NCBI RefSeq assembly: GCF_048771995.1
Contig: NC_133026.1
Location: 54,685,001 to 54,749,000, forward strand
DNA length: 64,000 nt
DNA from: Taeniopygia guttata
Taxonomy: Eukaryota; Chordata; Aves; Passeriformes; Estrildidae
Direction: 5' to 3'
Position numbers and translations under genes: made by a program. The notes under the pieces are model-generated. The model saw nothing but the letters and a program-made list of their open reading frames with translations. It was not told the DNA's origin and did no database searches. Positions 22,442 through 33,325 of this stretch are shown piece after piece (the first letter of the stretch is position 1; every line of letters begins with the position of its first letter).

Positions 22442-22510
22442 GCACAACTTGCACAGAAGACAACACTAGTCAATGATTCAAAACTGAAGGAGCAGGAATT
22501 GAAAGAGCAG
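22442..22510 (+). CDS. GOLGA4: GOLGA4 coiled-coil exon
   Basis: The exon encodes 23 residues, AQLAQKTTLVNDSKLKEQEL and KEQ, matching mammalian golgin-245 just before the GRIP region. The acceptor is CTTTTCAG ending at 22441 and the donor is GTAAGG at 22511. It is phase 0 on both sides and only 170 bp from the microexon. Confidence 0.94.
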
Positions 22511-23143
22511 GTAAGGGTGATTTTGAATGAGTAAGAAGTATTCTTGTTTGGTACTCAGTGTTTGCAGTATTAAAACATTTGTTCTTTTCAAGTGATGATG
22601 TAGTACATCTGCATACAAAATACTATGAATATAATAGACAAAAAAATAGTTTTCACTCATACTTGCTCTCAGAAGATCTGTGTACTTTTCAAAGTATTCC
22701 TCTATCCCCTGAGAATAAAAACACCCCATGCTTGTGATACTGGTTAGCAAAGGAATTGCACAGTGAAAAAGGGAACAGCAGACTTTATGAAATTCTGGAA
22801 TTTTTTTTTTTCGAAACAAAACCTTTTTGATGTTTAAGTAAATTAAATAATTTTTGTTGTATGCTTTTTTATTTATAAAAAAGATAGATATATGCTTATA
22901 TATAAAAATAGAAACTTGAATATATAATACATGCATAACATCTGCTATATATATTTTTATGTGTATATACAGATGTACAACATTGGGACAGCTTTTAATA
23001 AGACAGTTTCCAATGTTTTACTTCCTTAAAAAGCAAATGTATTTTGCTTTTATAAGAGATTATATGGAAACTGTTTCAGTTATGCTTATTTTAGCTGCTG
23101 TTAGTTTTAACACCATTTATCATATCAACTGTTCTCTGTTTAG
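22511..23143. other. GOLGA4 intron, nothing recognised
   Basis: A 633-bp AT-rich intron with alternating TA stretches near 22870-22970. No element or gene was seen. Confidence 0.75.
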
Positions 23144-23219
23144 ATTAATGTACTGGAAGACCGTCTGAAACATTATGAGAAAAATATGTATGTCACATCA
23201 GTTGGAACACCGTATAGAG
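23144..23219 (+). CDS. GOLGA4: GOLGA4 exon preceding GRIP domain
   Basis: The exon encodes INVLEDRLKHYEKN and MYVTSVGTPYR, the end of the coiled coil and the linker to the GRIP domain. The acceptor is CTGTTTAG ending at 23143. The donor is GTAAGT at 23220, leaving one base (phase 1) that completes an Asp codon in the next exon. Confidence 0.95.
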
Positions 23220-24956
23220 GTAAGTACACAGTTTTTATCACAAATAAGTTTTTCGTTTGTTAGAAAGATACAGTTTGGTCTAGAAAATGAAACATCAGTC
23301 CTTTTAAAACACATAATGCACTTATGACATCCTTGTTTTCTGTCTGTTATAATAGAGTTGGTGTGTGATTTCAGATGACCAAATCACACAATGTTTTGTT
23401 AGATGTTTTCTTTTTTATGACAGCCAGTTAAAAGAGCTCTGTATCAGAATTCTTAAGCTCTCTGGAGTACAGGACCCAAGAGCATCCAGTAGACAGGGGC
23501 AGAGACGGGCACACCTACAGCAGGGCTCAGGTTGGAACAGAAGGCTGAACTGGGACACATCCCTTGGACCCTTGGCAGGAGATGTGGGGGTCCCAGGAGA
23601 GGGTGATCCCAACCACCCAAGGCCTGTGAGCAGTCCCAGGACCCATGCAGAAGTAGACTTGCACTGCTCATGTACTGTCCTTTAGACACTGGTGGTTGGA
23701 CACTTTGGAGAGTAGGGGCTTACGGACCTTCTCTCTGGTTGTATGCTGTTCCTCTCAGACTCTTTTAATGTAAGATAGAAAAATGCACAGGGAAATGAAC
23801 ACATATTGCTCACCTCCAAAAGATTTGCAGTTGTTTAGTTGAGGAGTATGTACTGCATGAGACAGAGGGCTCAAGCACTGAGCCTTGCTGTTAGAGATGT
23901 GGGGTTTTGCCATCCTGTGAAGACCCATCTTAGCTAGATGAACTCAGAAGACTTTCAAAAACCATGTCACACTTGCTTTTTTGCCAATTCGTGCAAATGG
24001 TCAAATTATATCAGGATGATCTACATCTTTCATCCCCTCAGAAGGTCCACGCCTCCTTCCCTCAAGGTGACTGAGCCAATGATGAGAGATGGTTGTGGGT
24101 ATTCAGTGCCTTCTACTAGCGAAGGGCTGGGAAGAAATGTAATCAGCATGTACTGGTAGGGAGAGAAGCAGGAAACATACTTTAGCTGGAAGGGACCGAC
24201 ATCAGTTTCATGGTCCAGCTGTGTGACCACTTCAGAGCTGATGAAAAGGTAAAGTGGGCACTGTCCAAATGCCTCTTCAGCACTGACAAACAGGCATCAA
24301 CCACCTCTCCAAGAGGTCTATTCCAGAGTTTGACACCATCTTGCTAAAGAAATGTTTCCTCACATCAAGTCTGAACTCCCCGTGATAGATGAAGCTTTCA
24401 GCCGTTTTCCGTGTGTCCTGGCACGGGGTATCAGGGAGAAGAGAGCAGTACCTGCCTATCAACGTCTCTTCAGGAAGCCGTAGAGAGCACTGAGGTCACT
24501 CCTTAGCCTCCATCTCTCCAAATTAGACAAACCCAGACTCCTCAGCTGCTTCTTAGAGGACATGCCTGTCAGCACCTTACCCAGTAGCAGAGGTACCCTC
24601 TGGGTTTTTTCATGTACCTTCATATCCTTTTTAAATGGTGGGGCCCTGAACAGCATGCAGTACTCAAGGTGAGGCTGTGTCAGAGCTAAATAGGATGGGA
24701 CAATCACCTCTTTTGACTGACTGATGATGCTGTGTTTGATGCACTTCAGGGTGAGGTTAGTCCTCTTGGCTGCCAAGGGCACATAAACTGGTAACTCCTG
24801 TTGCACCTCCTGCCAACCCCTTTCTGAAGGGCTGCAGTTACTCCATCTAAGGTGCAGAATACAGCATTTTTCTTGTTTGGTTTCATGCCATTAGTGAAAC
24901 TTGGATTCAGATGAGTGACTCTTGGTATAAATATTATCTTCTTTTTGTTTACACAG
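23220..24956. other. GOLGA4 intron with antisense CR1
   Basis: The intron between the two exons that lead into the GRIP domain. Positions 23450-24177 contain a GC-richer segment that may be old retroelement sequence but that I cannot assign. Positions 24178-24898 are an antisense CR1. The last 58 bp carry the acceptor TTTGTTTACACAG. Confidence 0.75.
24178..24898 (-). mobile_element. CR1 LINE 3' fragment, antisense
   Basis: On the minus strand the sequence reads TQPHLEYCMLFRAPPFKKDM, then KQLRSLGLSNLERWRLRSDL and LYGFLKRR, the conserved end of the CR1 reverse-transcriptase ORF. The 3' untranslated end lies near 24178 (GGAAGGGACC on the + strand). The 5' truncation lies near 24898. It is a typical 5'-truncated, inactive copy. 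It ends 58 bp before the first GRIP exon. Confidence 0.9.
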
Positions 24957-25060
24957 ATGGAAACCTTCACCATAATGACGTTTCCCTGTTTGAGGAACCC
25001 ACTGAGATTGAATACTTGAGGAAAGTGCTCTTTGAATATATGATGGGTCGTGAGACAAAG
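24957..25060 (+). CDS. GOLGA4: GOLGA4 GRIP-domain exon 1
   Basis: After completing an Asp codon the exon reads GNLHHNDVSLFEEPTEIEYL and RKVLFEYMMGRETK. EPTEIEYLRKVLFEYMMG is the first half of the GRIP domain, the C-terminal module that binds Arl1-GTP and holds golgin-245 on trans-Golgi membranes. The conserved tyrosine of EYL falls at about residue 1653 of the 1,706 encoded in this window. The acceptor ends at 24956, the donor GTATGG starts at 25061, and the exon ends in phase 0. Confidence 0.97.
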
Positions 25061-26747
25061 GTATGGAAATTTCTATATGCTGACAGGTGATCCAGGTTAG
25101 AGTAAAGTTTAACACCCTTGCTGTATGATGTGAAGTACCATGTGTTTGTGATTTGTTGTATGCTGTTTATTTCTGACACAGGATTCAATAGGCTTTCACA
25201 TTTTTTTCCCAAAGAGACATGATTTATAACTTCAGAAATTCATCAGCCTGCTAAGATGAGTGGTAGGTGGAGGGGATTTTCACATCTCTCATCACTGTAC
25301 CTATCAAGACAAAATCCTTTATGGTAGATACAGTTTTATCAGCAAAAGTCTATTTGGCAGTCAAACTTGATGTAAAATGAAAGCTGGTATGCAGAATATT
25401 AGAAAAAGTGATCTTTTGATGTAATCTTGGCACAGACATGGTAAGTTACAGTTGGATTAAATAACAATTTTTTAGTAGCTGTGTTACTGGCTGAAGATGT
25501 GAAATACCTGTTCAGTAGTTGCTTAAAGATGTTTCATAGTATTCCCGAATCTGAATACCTTAGATGTTATTAAGTCACTCTTAAAACTAGTGAAAACCTG
25601 GACAGTAGGCTTCTTGATTTCATATGCTGATTTTTCCTTTCAGTCATTTCCTTTCAGTCATTAGATGTGTTTCTGGAGGACACTGAGCTTAATGTCTGCT
25701 CTCTTCAGGATTATATAATATAACCATATATCTATGGATATATCTTGAGAACTGGTTTCATCCTGCTACATGAACTGGAAAACCCTGACCAGTGATGATG
25801 TGAATGATAGAACTTTTAAAAACAGTTTTAAGTATGCTTGTAAAGTATTACTGTGCTTTTCACCACTGCCCTCAACACAGTTCTTAAGTTAAAATATCTT
25901 CATTGTAATTTATCTTCTCAGTACAGATATTCCTTTCTCTCAACTTTCTTGTTCCTGGACAAGAAGAGGCACTTTTAAATCTAAATCTGTCTTGTAAGGT
26001 CATTTTGGCAGCCCTTCTCTGTGCACGACCCCCTTTACTAGTGCAAATATGTATCCCTTGTCTCAAAGGTGATTCAATAGTGGAATTGTTGATATGCTTC
26101 CTCTTTTTGAACAGAGTTCAAAAGAATCTGTGCAAATTATCTAGGATATATTGCCAGTTATGCATCCTAGTAAATGATACTGGAATGCAATCAAGACATT
26201 AATGAATGCCCCAGTTCATCTACAGTATTGGAGACATAAGAGAAATGTAGAGGTTGATATGGATCTAAGAGTCAGGAATTAGTGTAATGACTTGTAATGC
26301 ATGTACTTACCACATTCTTGATAAACTGCTTTACCAAGGTGTGTATGTGTATTTGCTGGGAGGTTTTACTGTCTTGCCTTCCAGTCCAACTTTATTATTT
26401 GCCTCTTGCTTGGCAGGATATCTGCAACAAGATTGACAGATTGCTTTTTCTAGGCATGCACTTTATCTAGTATGCTGTCTTATTAATGGACTCTATAATT
26501 TGGGCATAGATGGCACAGAACTTACCTCACACTACAGTAGCTGAAGTTTGTGACCGTGTGCAAACATTGTTTTCATACAACTCACTTCATTTACAGTGTG
26601 AAACAAATAGTTATATCTTACTAATTTCACTGTTTTCCATTGACATTAATAAAGTAGTATCCAGTATTATTCAATTAGATTAATTTTAAAAAATTACAGA
26701 GAATTTGTGGATGTGGAGTTATATATGGATAACCTCTATCTCTTTAG
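25061..26747. other. GOLGA4 intron, nothing recognised
   Basis: A 1.7-kb AT-rich intron. There is a 14-bp tandem duplication (CCTTTCAGTCATTT twice) near 25637-25664. No element or gene was seen. Confidence 0.75.
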
Positions 26748-26834
26748 ACAATGGCCAAGGTTATAACAACAGTGCTGAAGTTCCCAGCAGATCAGACTCA
26801 GAAGATACTAGAACGAGAAGATGCTCGAGCAGTG
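26748..26834 (+). CDS. GOLGA4: GOLGA4 GRIP-domain exon 2
   Basis: The exon encodes 29 residues, TMAKVITTVLKFPADQTQKI then LEREDARAV, the second half of the GRIP domain and nearly identical to the mammalian protein. The acceptor is CTCTTTAG ending at 26747 and the donor is GTAAGT at 26835. It is phase 0 at both ends, so either of two downstream acceptors (29227 or 31367) gives an open tail. Confidence 0.97.
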
Positions 26835-29226
26835 GTAAGTTATGTAAGTAAATCAAGTTTATGCAAGAGGATTAGATTTCAAGAATAAAGAATTAGAAAC
26901 TTTTTATTTCTTCTTTTCTGTATCTACATTAAAGTGGGCTCCTTTTCTCCCTCCTTCCCTTTTCTTCAGTGGAATATCAAATTCCAGCTCTAGGTTTGAG
27001 TTTATAGCAAGGGTGAGGAAAAAAGCAAGCATGTTTTCTTTACTAGTATTTTTCCTCAGTTAAGACAGATTTCTGATAGCAATGAGTACAATAGGACCAA
27101 AGCAAGTTCAAGCATCACTACTATTCTGTATATAAATTTTCTAAATTAAAAAAGTATTTTGATATATTATATATATATATATATAAAATAAATGCTTCTT
27201 AAATTTAGAAGTTTTTGTGGAGTCATACCTGTTTTTATGACAAATATATCAAGAAACATTTCCAGCCCTGGGATAAAATTTCTGGCAAAAGGTACAGGCA
27301 TTTTGCTTGTAGAATACAAAATCTATTATCTCAATCACCTGAGATATGTGTTTGAAGTGAGATTTGTACAATTTATCTTAAGTGGGTATCCTAACAAGAC
27401 TGGGGTTTTGATTAGGTTTTGGGGTTTTTTGTGTGAGCCTGCTTTATTTTTGTATTGAAAAAACACCAAAAAATGTTAATTCACTTTGGGCCAGGACGGG
27501 TCAAAAATAAGAGTCGTCAACAGTTTGGTGGTGGTTTTTTTTTCCCCCAGTTTTTTTTTTTTTAATTTACTTAGTATTTACCAGTTGACCTATTTACTAG
27601 AAAGGTGAAATTGGCTTTGAGAAGCAGATGCAAAAGGAGGTAAGATTAGCTGAGCACAAGCGTTTCTTTGGTATTACTTTTACTGTTTTATGTATAGGAG
27701 CTACTTTTAATTAAAATAAAAACTGCAGTAATAGTATCCTCTATATTGTATCTGGAATCAACACTGTGATTCCTCTCTTTATTGGTCATCTTAGTGAAAT
27801 ATTTAGGAATATAAGTGAGAGGAAGAATTGCATTCTGTTTCTCTCACTGACCTTGCATATGTATTTATTTCATGCTTGCAAATACAGAATAAAATAAAAA
27901 TATTAATAATTTCATTTCACTTATAGATACATTAAAGTCGTGTTGATTCACTGAAAAAAAACTTTTAAAGTATTTTCATCTTGCAGTATCACATCTGAGG
28001 AAAGTGTTAAATACTTCAACATTTTCCTGTACAATTAGTATGTTTGACAGCCTTTCAATCTTAAATATTTTAAATACTTTTAGAAGATAAAAATATTGAT
28101 TATACTGCAGCTCCAGTAAGTATCATGTATCCCAAGCATGATTTTATGTCTCTGACATTAAAATAGAAAGCTGAAACCTTTTTGTTTTGTTTTGGGAAGC
28201 CGGAGTAATATTTAGGAAAGATTTTGAGAACAGAGAGATGGGCCTTGTTTTGCAGCCACTTCAGCTTTTTGATATTTAAACCTGCTCTTCCTACAATAGA
28301 CATTCACAACTTCTGATACAAAATAAAACCTTAACTTGAATGCATCCAACAAATTTTCATCCTTGGTATTAAATTTTGTCTAAAACACACTGAGTTTTTT
28401 TTTGCAGGCTACAAGTGCTTTGATTTGTTAATAATATCTTTGTTCAAAGAGCTCTTGGGTTTCACATAGCAGTCCCTTCTTGGCTCATATCTAGCCTATG
28501 AATTTTCTCCTTTCCAAATCCACAAAGAGATTAAGTTAGACATCTAATGGAAACTCAAATATTAGGACATATTATGAAGGAAGAAGTTTTTTTTTTTACT
28601 TCACTTTCAATGTTATATGTTCATTTGCTGAAGCACAAATTATTTTGGGGATGAGTCTTCTATAATTCTGTTTAGAACTAAAAAGTTGAAGATGTCTTTA
28701 TAAATTATTTTGTCAAGAAATATGCTTGGTTTCTTTTGGTTTTTATTTATTGACTGACATGGCACTAGTGTTTCTCCACACTTAATATTGGACTGATGCG
28801 GTATATGAAAATATCCAATGTTTAGCTCTCAAGAGTAATGAAGTTTTGAACTACAGCATAAATGTGTATTTTAACATAGAGTTTTTAGTTTATTGCTAAA
28901 ACATCTGTAAGTAATTTTGATGTGTAAATTATTAACTTACTATGCTACTAGAGTAAGTGTGTGGTACTAAGTATCTGTGAATAATTTTATACCCTCTTAG
29001 TGGGCATATATTTAACAAGTTTCTGAAAACTTGCAGCAGTTCCTGGTTAATAAACATATGCTAGATCAATGTAATCTTCAGTAATCTGGCTTTTACTATG
29101 TTGTTGTTGTTGTGATCTAACTGCAGCAATCTCATCCATAGATGTCCACAGAGTTCTTATTTGTTAACACTTCATAACACTATCCATCAAATAGTCCAAT
29201 AAGCTCTTTTCTTCCTGGCTTTGTAG
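26835..29226. other. GOLGA4 intron, nothing recognised
   Basis: A 2.4-kb AT-rich intron with a short (AT)n run near 27163-27186 and a T-rich patch near 27536-27563. No element or gene was seen. Confidence 0.75.
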
Positions 29227-29290
29227 TTTGCCTCACCTCGCAGTGGTATCTTTTGAATATGCCACCAGTCTGTGCTTAGCTAGCATGTGG
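29227..29290 (+). CDS. GOLGA4: GOLGA4 penultimate exon with stop (FASPRSGIF tail)
   Basis: The acceptor TGGCTTTGTAG ends at 29226. The exon reads FASPRSGIF and stops with TGA at 29254-29256; mammalian golgin-245 ends FTSPRSGIF in one form. A good donor, GTGAGT, follows at 29291, so the exon is 64 bp and splices to the last exon. The stop lies 34 nt before that junction, too close for classical nonsense-mediated decay. Coding part: 29227-29256. Confidence 0.9.
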
Positions 29291-31366
29291 GTGAGTGAAG
29301 TCTAATACATTCTTGTTTTATTAAATTGAAATCTGTATCATGCAATTAATGGTTCTTCTGCTTTTTTTTCTTGCCTGCTTTCCTTCATTAAAGAACAACT
29401 TTTGGTTGTATATGCATATGATAATTGTTTTCCTCTTAATCATGTTTTGCTTTACAAAGCTGAGTTTGAAAATGGTAAATACTGATTCAAAACTGATCTT
29501 TTTGAGTGACCCTAACCCTAAGCATAACTTCAAATGTTGATTGAACCACAAAAATCTCAATTGTAGAAATAAAATCAGATTTTAAATTAATTAATATGTA
29601 ATATTGAATTTTATTGCACTTGGGTTTGTTTTGTGTTTATTCGTTTTCTAAGTTCCTTTTTTGAATAGGCAAACAAATCAGATTTGTGGGACACATGCTG
29701 TACTGCTGGAAATGAATTTTTACATCTTGTAAAGATGAAAATGCATTATCTTTTAAAAGACTGATGAATATTCTCTGCAGAGAGATTAGGATATGATTAC
29801 ATTTAAACATCAGTACCTTTCTGAATAATAGCTTTAGTTTGATATCAAGTGATGCTAAAGCAGAGATGTGACAGAGAACAATTAGAGGAGCTTTATGCTC
29901 TCAGTTTGTGTCTTTCTTCAAGTTTTGTTAAGCTACTTCAATTATGAATCTGCAATGCTAGTTGTAGCATTGCAAGAACAGAACAGCTGATGTAGGCCTG
30001 AAGACGCAGATTGCATCAGACTAGCCTAGCTGAACAAGCAACACATATGCAGTATCTGGTTGACAGAGGACTGGGCTATGGAAGTACACGGGAAAAAACT
30101 TTCTGCACTGGCTGATAAAGATTATTATTTGAATCACTAGTGGTGTATAATATTTAATAAACTCTGCAGATTAATTCTACAGCATATGGTCAGTTTAACC
30201 TTTTTTTCCTCCTTTGCAACTGGAAAGCTTTGCACAGTTGCCAGGAATTGATTCAGTGCATGTGAAGATAGCGGTTGCTATCTTCTGGCTGAAATGCATT
30301 TGTTGGTTGGCCTAATGCATCACTGCCAGAGCAAAATTAATTAACTTAGGCTATTGCCATTTACCATTTACCACAGTGCAGTTGACAGGTTATCGTCCTC
30401 TCCTGCTGTCATGCAAACCCAGCTTTCAACACAAAATAATAACCTCTTTCAAAGGAAAAAAATTATTTCTCTAACAGTCATGGTTTCTACTTTGTGTTTT
30501 TTCCATCTTTGAATAAAGTAATGAATGTACTTTATTGCACTTAAAATGCAGTAGAGTTTGGACTGTTTGCCAGCAGCCTTCATCAGTTCTGACAAAATCA
30601 GCCACTGTTTTCTCTATCCCTTTGTTGAAAATAATTGAATTGTAAATACTGATGGAACAAAGCCATTTACAACACTATTGCAGAATAGGTTGCAGAAGAT
30701 ATGTTTGAAACTTATATTCTTGTCATGCTGTCTATAATGCTGATGTAAAAAAATTCTGGTGTTCTGAGCTGCCTTTGAAGTATATCACAGAAAGGCTTGT
30801 TGATATTGACCTTAATGTCAGAAATTATTGGTTACACTTTCATAACATCACCTAATGTATATGTAAACTGTTCAGACTTCATTATTAGATTGTAGTTGCC
30901 TGCTTCATCTCAAGTATTTTTGTCACATATTCTTGCATGTATATGACTTAGAAATTAAGGGGGATGCTGATTTCATTGTGAAGGCAATTGATATTTTCCT
31001 GTAGAGGAGGCTATGTGCTAGGTCCAAAATTCTGCATCATCATTTCACTTTTGATGATAAGCCTTATGCAAGAGAGTCCAAATTTGTTTTCCTTTGGATT
31101 AATATACAGTGATGTGGTAGACTATTTCCAGTGAGACTGCTGACTGTTTTGCTACACTTTATTTTGTTTTCATCAGTTTCTCAACTGTTCTGCAGATACT
31201 TGAATGGAATTGCTTGCTCAAATAATTTGGCAGTTTGACTTATTTGAAATTCTTCTGTCTCATAAATGCATTAATAAATAATGCAATTATTTTAATATTA
31301 AGAGCTTCTAAGTTGTTCTTAATAACGTGACATTTGATAATTTCTTTTAAATTTCCTTTCTTCTAG
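29291..31366. other. GOLGA4 last intron, nothing recognised
   Basis: A 2.1-kb AT-rich intron between donor GTGAGT at 29291 and acceptor CTTTCTTCTAG ending at 31366. A short perfect hairpin (TGCAATGCT/AGCATTGCA) lies near 29951-29974. No gene or repeat family was recognised. Confidence 0.7.
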
Positions 31367-31387
31367 TTGTGGCTACGACCATCCTGA
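31367..31387 (+). CDS. GOLGA4: GOLGA4 alternative C-terminus in last exon (LWLRPS)
   Basis: If the exon at 29227 is skipped, the phase-0 donor at 26835 joins this acceptor and reads LWLRPS then TGA at 31385-31387. Mammalian GOLGA4 has an alternative tail that I recall as SWLRSSS after the same Leu-Met position, so the alternative tail looks conserved. When the exon at 29227 is included, this sequence is 3' untranslated. Confidence 0.75.
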   Translation: MWLRPS

Positions 31388-31728
31388 AGATTTTGTCACG
31401 AGAATGTCTCATGACATTGCTGCTTACAAATAAGTTTATATCTCTTGTTGCCCCTTGAGAAGGGACAAGAAGAAAAGCTATAATTCAAGGTCACAAACAG
31501 AATAGCAAGAACCAAAACTCAGCACCACCTTTGGACTGTGAATATAATCAACTGCCTCGGCAGAAATGCTAATCAGGGGTTATTTGGTTATTTCTCTTCT
31601 ATTGAATACGGTCTTCTATTTTGTGTTAAAGGTTATTTTTTTAAAGGAGAGAAAAGATTTTATCCTAGGAAAGAATTGCCTGCTACTGTATCTCTATTCA
31701 GGTTTTACTGGGTGTTTTCTAAAATTGA

Positions 31729-31734
31729 AATAAA
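31729..31734 (+). terminator. Candidate polyadenylation signal AATAAA (GOLGA4, proximal)
   Basis: AATAAA within the last exon, followed by a T-rich stretch (TTTGTTTCTTC). It would give a 3' end about 350 bp after the last acceptor. Confidence 0.4.
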
Positions 31735-31907
31735 TAATTTGTTTCTTCTATTTATTTTTTTTATTTTTGATTGAATTGTGCAATACATATTGGATGGATA
31801 GTGACTGAGGTGATTTTTCTGATGAACTAGACATTCTTATTGACTATTCTTTCCTGATGTGATCTTGATTGTTTGGTAGAGGGTCACTTCTATATGCTTT
31901 TGCCTAC

Positions 31908-31913
31908 AATAAA
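31908..31913 (+). terminator. Candidate polyadenylation signal AATAAA (GOLGA4, middle)
   Basis: AATAAA in the last exon with a downstream TTGTTT element near 31934. Confidence 0.45.
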
Positions 31914-32071
31914 TCCAAATTGCAGTACCTCGTTTGTTTACTCCTAGCTTTTGTACTTATATTTTCTGAAGAAAAGGTGTGTTCCTGTAAATTGTAAATA
32001 GTTGCTACATAACTGTATCATACGCTGATCTGTGACTGTTGACAGCACTAATATGAATAGAGCTGAGATGA

Positions 32072-32077
32072 AATAAA
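32072..32077 (+). terminator. Candidate polyadenylation signal AATAAA (GOLGA4, distal)
   Basis: AATAAA with T-rich downstream sequence. No further signal is seen before the CR1 copy at 32359, so it is the best candidate for the gene's distal end. Confidence 0.5.
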
Positions 32078-32358
32078 GTTTATTTACTGTATAATTTTGG
32101 AACAACTTTGGTATGATTTTTCTTTTAAAGGACACACCAGTTTTGTTCTTAACTCCTGTTGGAGACATTGTTAGCTGAGATATTTCCAGGCTGAAACCAC
32201 TCTCATAAGAACAACTATCCAAGTACATTAAATTGTAAGTCAATGTATACATTCAAGTTTCCCAGGGGTTGCAACATGCAAAACAAATAAATGGTGGGCT
32301 GAAAAGCTAGCATGGGAATGTAGCAAATAGAGAGGCTTGATTTGTAAAAGTTTTAAAT

Positions 32359-33325
32359 TATCATAGAATTACAGTCTGGTTTGGGTTTGAAGGGGTCTTG
32401 AAGATCATCTAGTTCCAATCCCCCTGCCATGGGCAGGGATACCTTTCACTACACCAGGTTGCTCAGAGCCCTCTCCAGCCTGGCCTTGGATATTTCCAGG
32501 ACTGGGACATGTACAGCTTCTGGGCAACCTGTACCAGTGCCTCACCATGTTCACAGTAAAAAGTTTCTTCCTAACAGCAAATCTAAATTTCTCCTCTTAC
32601 ACTTTAGAACCATTCCCCTTTGTCCTGTCACTATATACCTGTGTCAGACTTGTTTTGAAAGGCTGCAGTGAGGTCATCTTGGAGCCTTATCTTCTCCAGA
32701 CAAACAACCCCAACTCTCTCAGTCTGCCTTCATAGTAGAGCTGCTCTAGCCCACTCGAGCATCTTCGCGGCCTCCTCTGGACCCACTCCAACATCTCCAT
32801 GGTTTTTCTTGTGCTGAGGACCCCAGACCTGGGCACAGCACTGCAGGTGGGGTCTTCATGAGAGTAGAAGGGGACAGTCACCTACCTTGACTTGTTGCAA
32901 ATCCTCGTTTGCTGCAGTGTAGGATACCATTTGCATTCTGGGCTGTGAGTGCACATTGCCAGGTCATGACCAGCTTTTCATTCACCAGCACCCCCGGCTG
33001 TTCTCCAGAGGACTGTTCTCAATGATTTCTTCTCTCAGTGTTCTTATGGTCTGGACTCATTGAAGTTGCTCCAGACCAAAATTGTAGGGCTTTGCACTTA
33101 GACTTGTTAAATCTCATGAGGTTCTTACGGGCCCGCTTTTCAGGTTTGTCCAGGTGCCCTTGAATGCAATCCCTTCCTTGTGCCAACTGCACCACTCAGC
33201 TTTATGTCATCTTCAAACTTGCCGAGGACCTGTGTCACTGATAAAGATGTTAAAGAGCACCAGTCCCAAGACAGACGCCTGACAGACCACTGTCATCTCT
33301 GTCCTCTGTCTGGACACCACAGGTA
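32359..33325 (-). mobile_element. CR1 LINE 3' fragment, antisense
   Basis: The + strand starts ATCATAGAATTACAGTCTGG, the complement of the CR1 3' end. On the minus strand the ORF fragment reads MEMLEWVQRRPRRCSSGLEQ then LYYEGRLRELGLFVWRR, the conserved C-terminal part of the CR1 ORF2 protein. Upstream on the minus strand, the core reverse-transcriptase region is degraded near 33230-33300. It is 5'-truncated at about 33325 and inactive. Confidence 0.93.

Larger units (their letters stand above)
31388..32100 (+). other. GOLGA4: GOLGA4 3' untranslated region (end approximate)
   Basis: The last exon continues from 31367 through AT-rich sequence with three AATAAA signals at 31729-31734, 31908-31913 and 32072-32077. 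The last is followed by a T/G-rich stretch typical of a cleavage region. The end at about 32100 is inferred from it; earlier sites may also be used. Confidence 0.65.

Noticed and set aside
23450..24177. GC-richer intronic block that might be an ERV segment
   Set aside because: No LTR termini, polyadenylation signal or protein motif could be identified, so it is mentioned only in the intron note.
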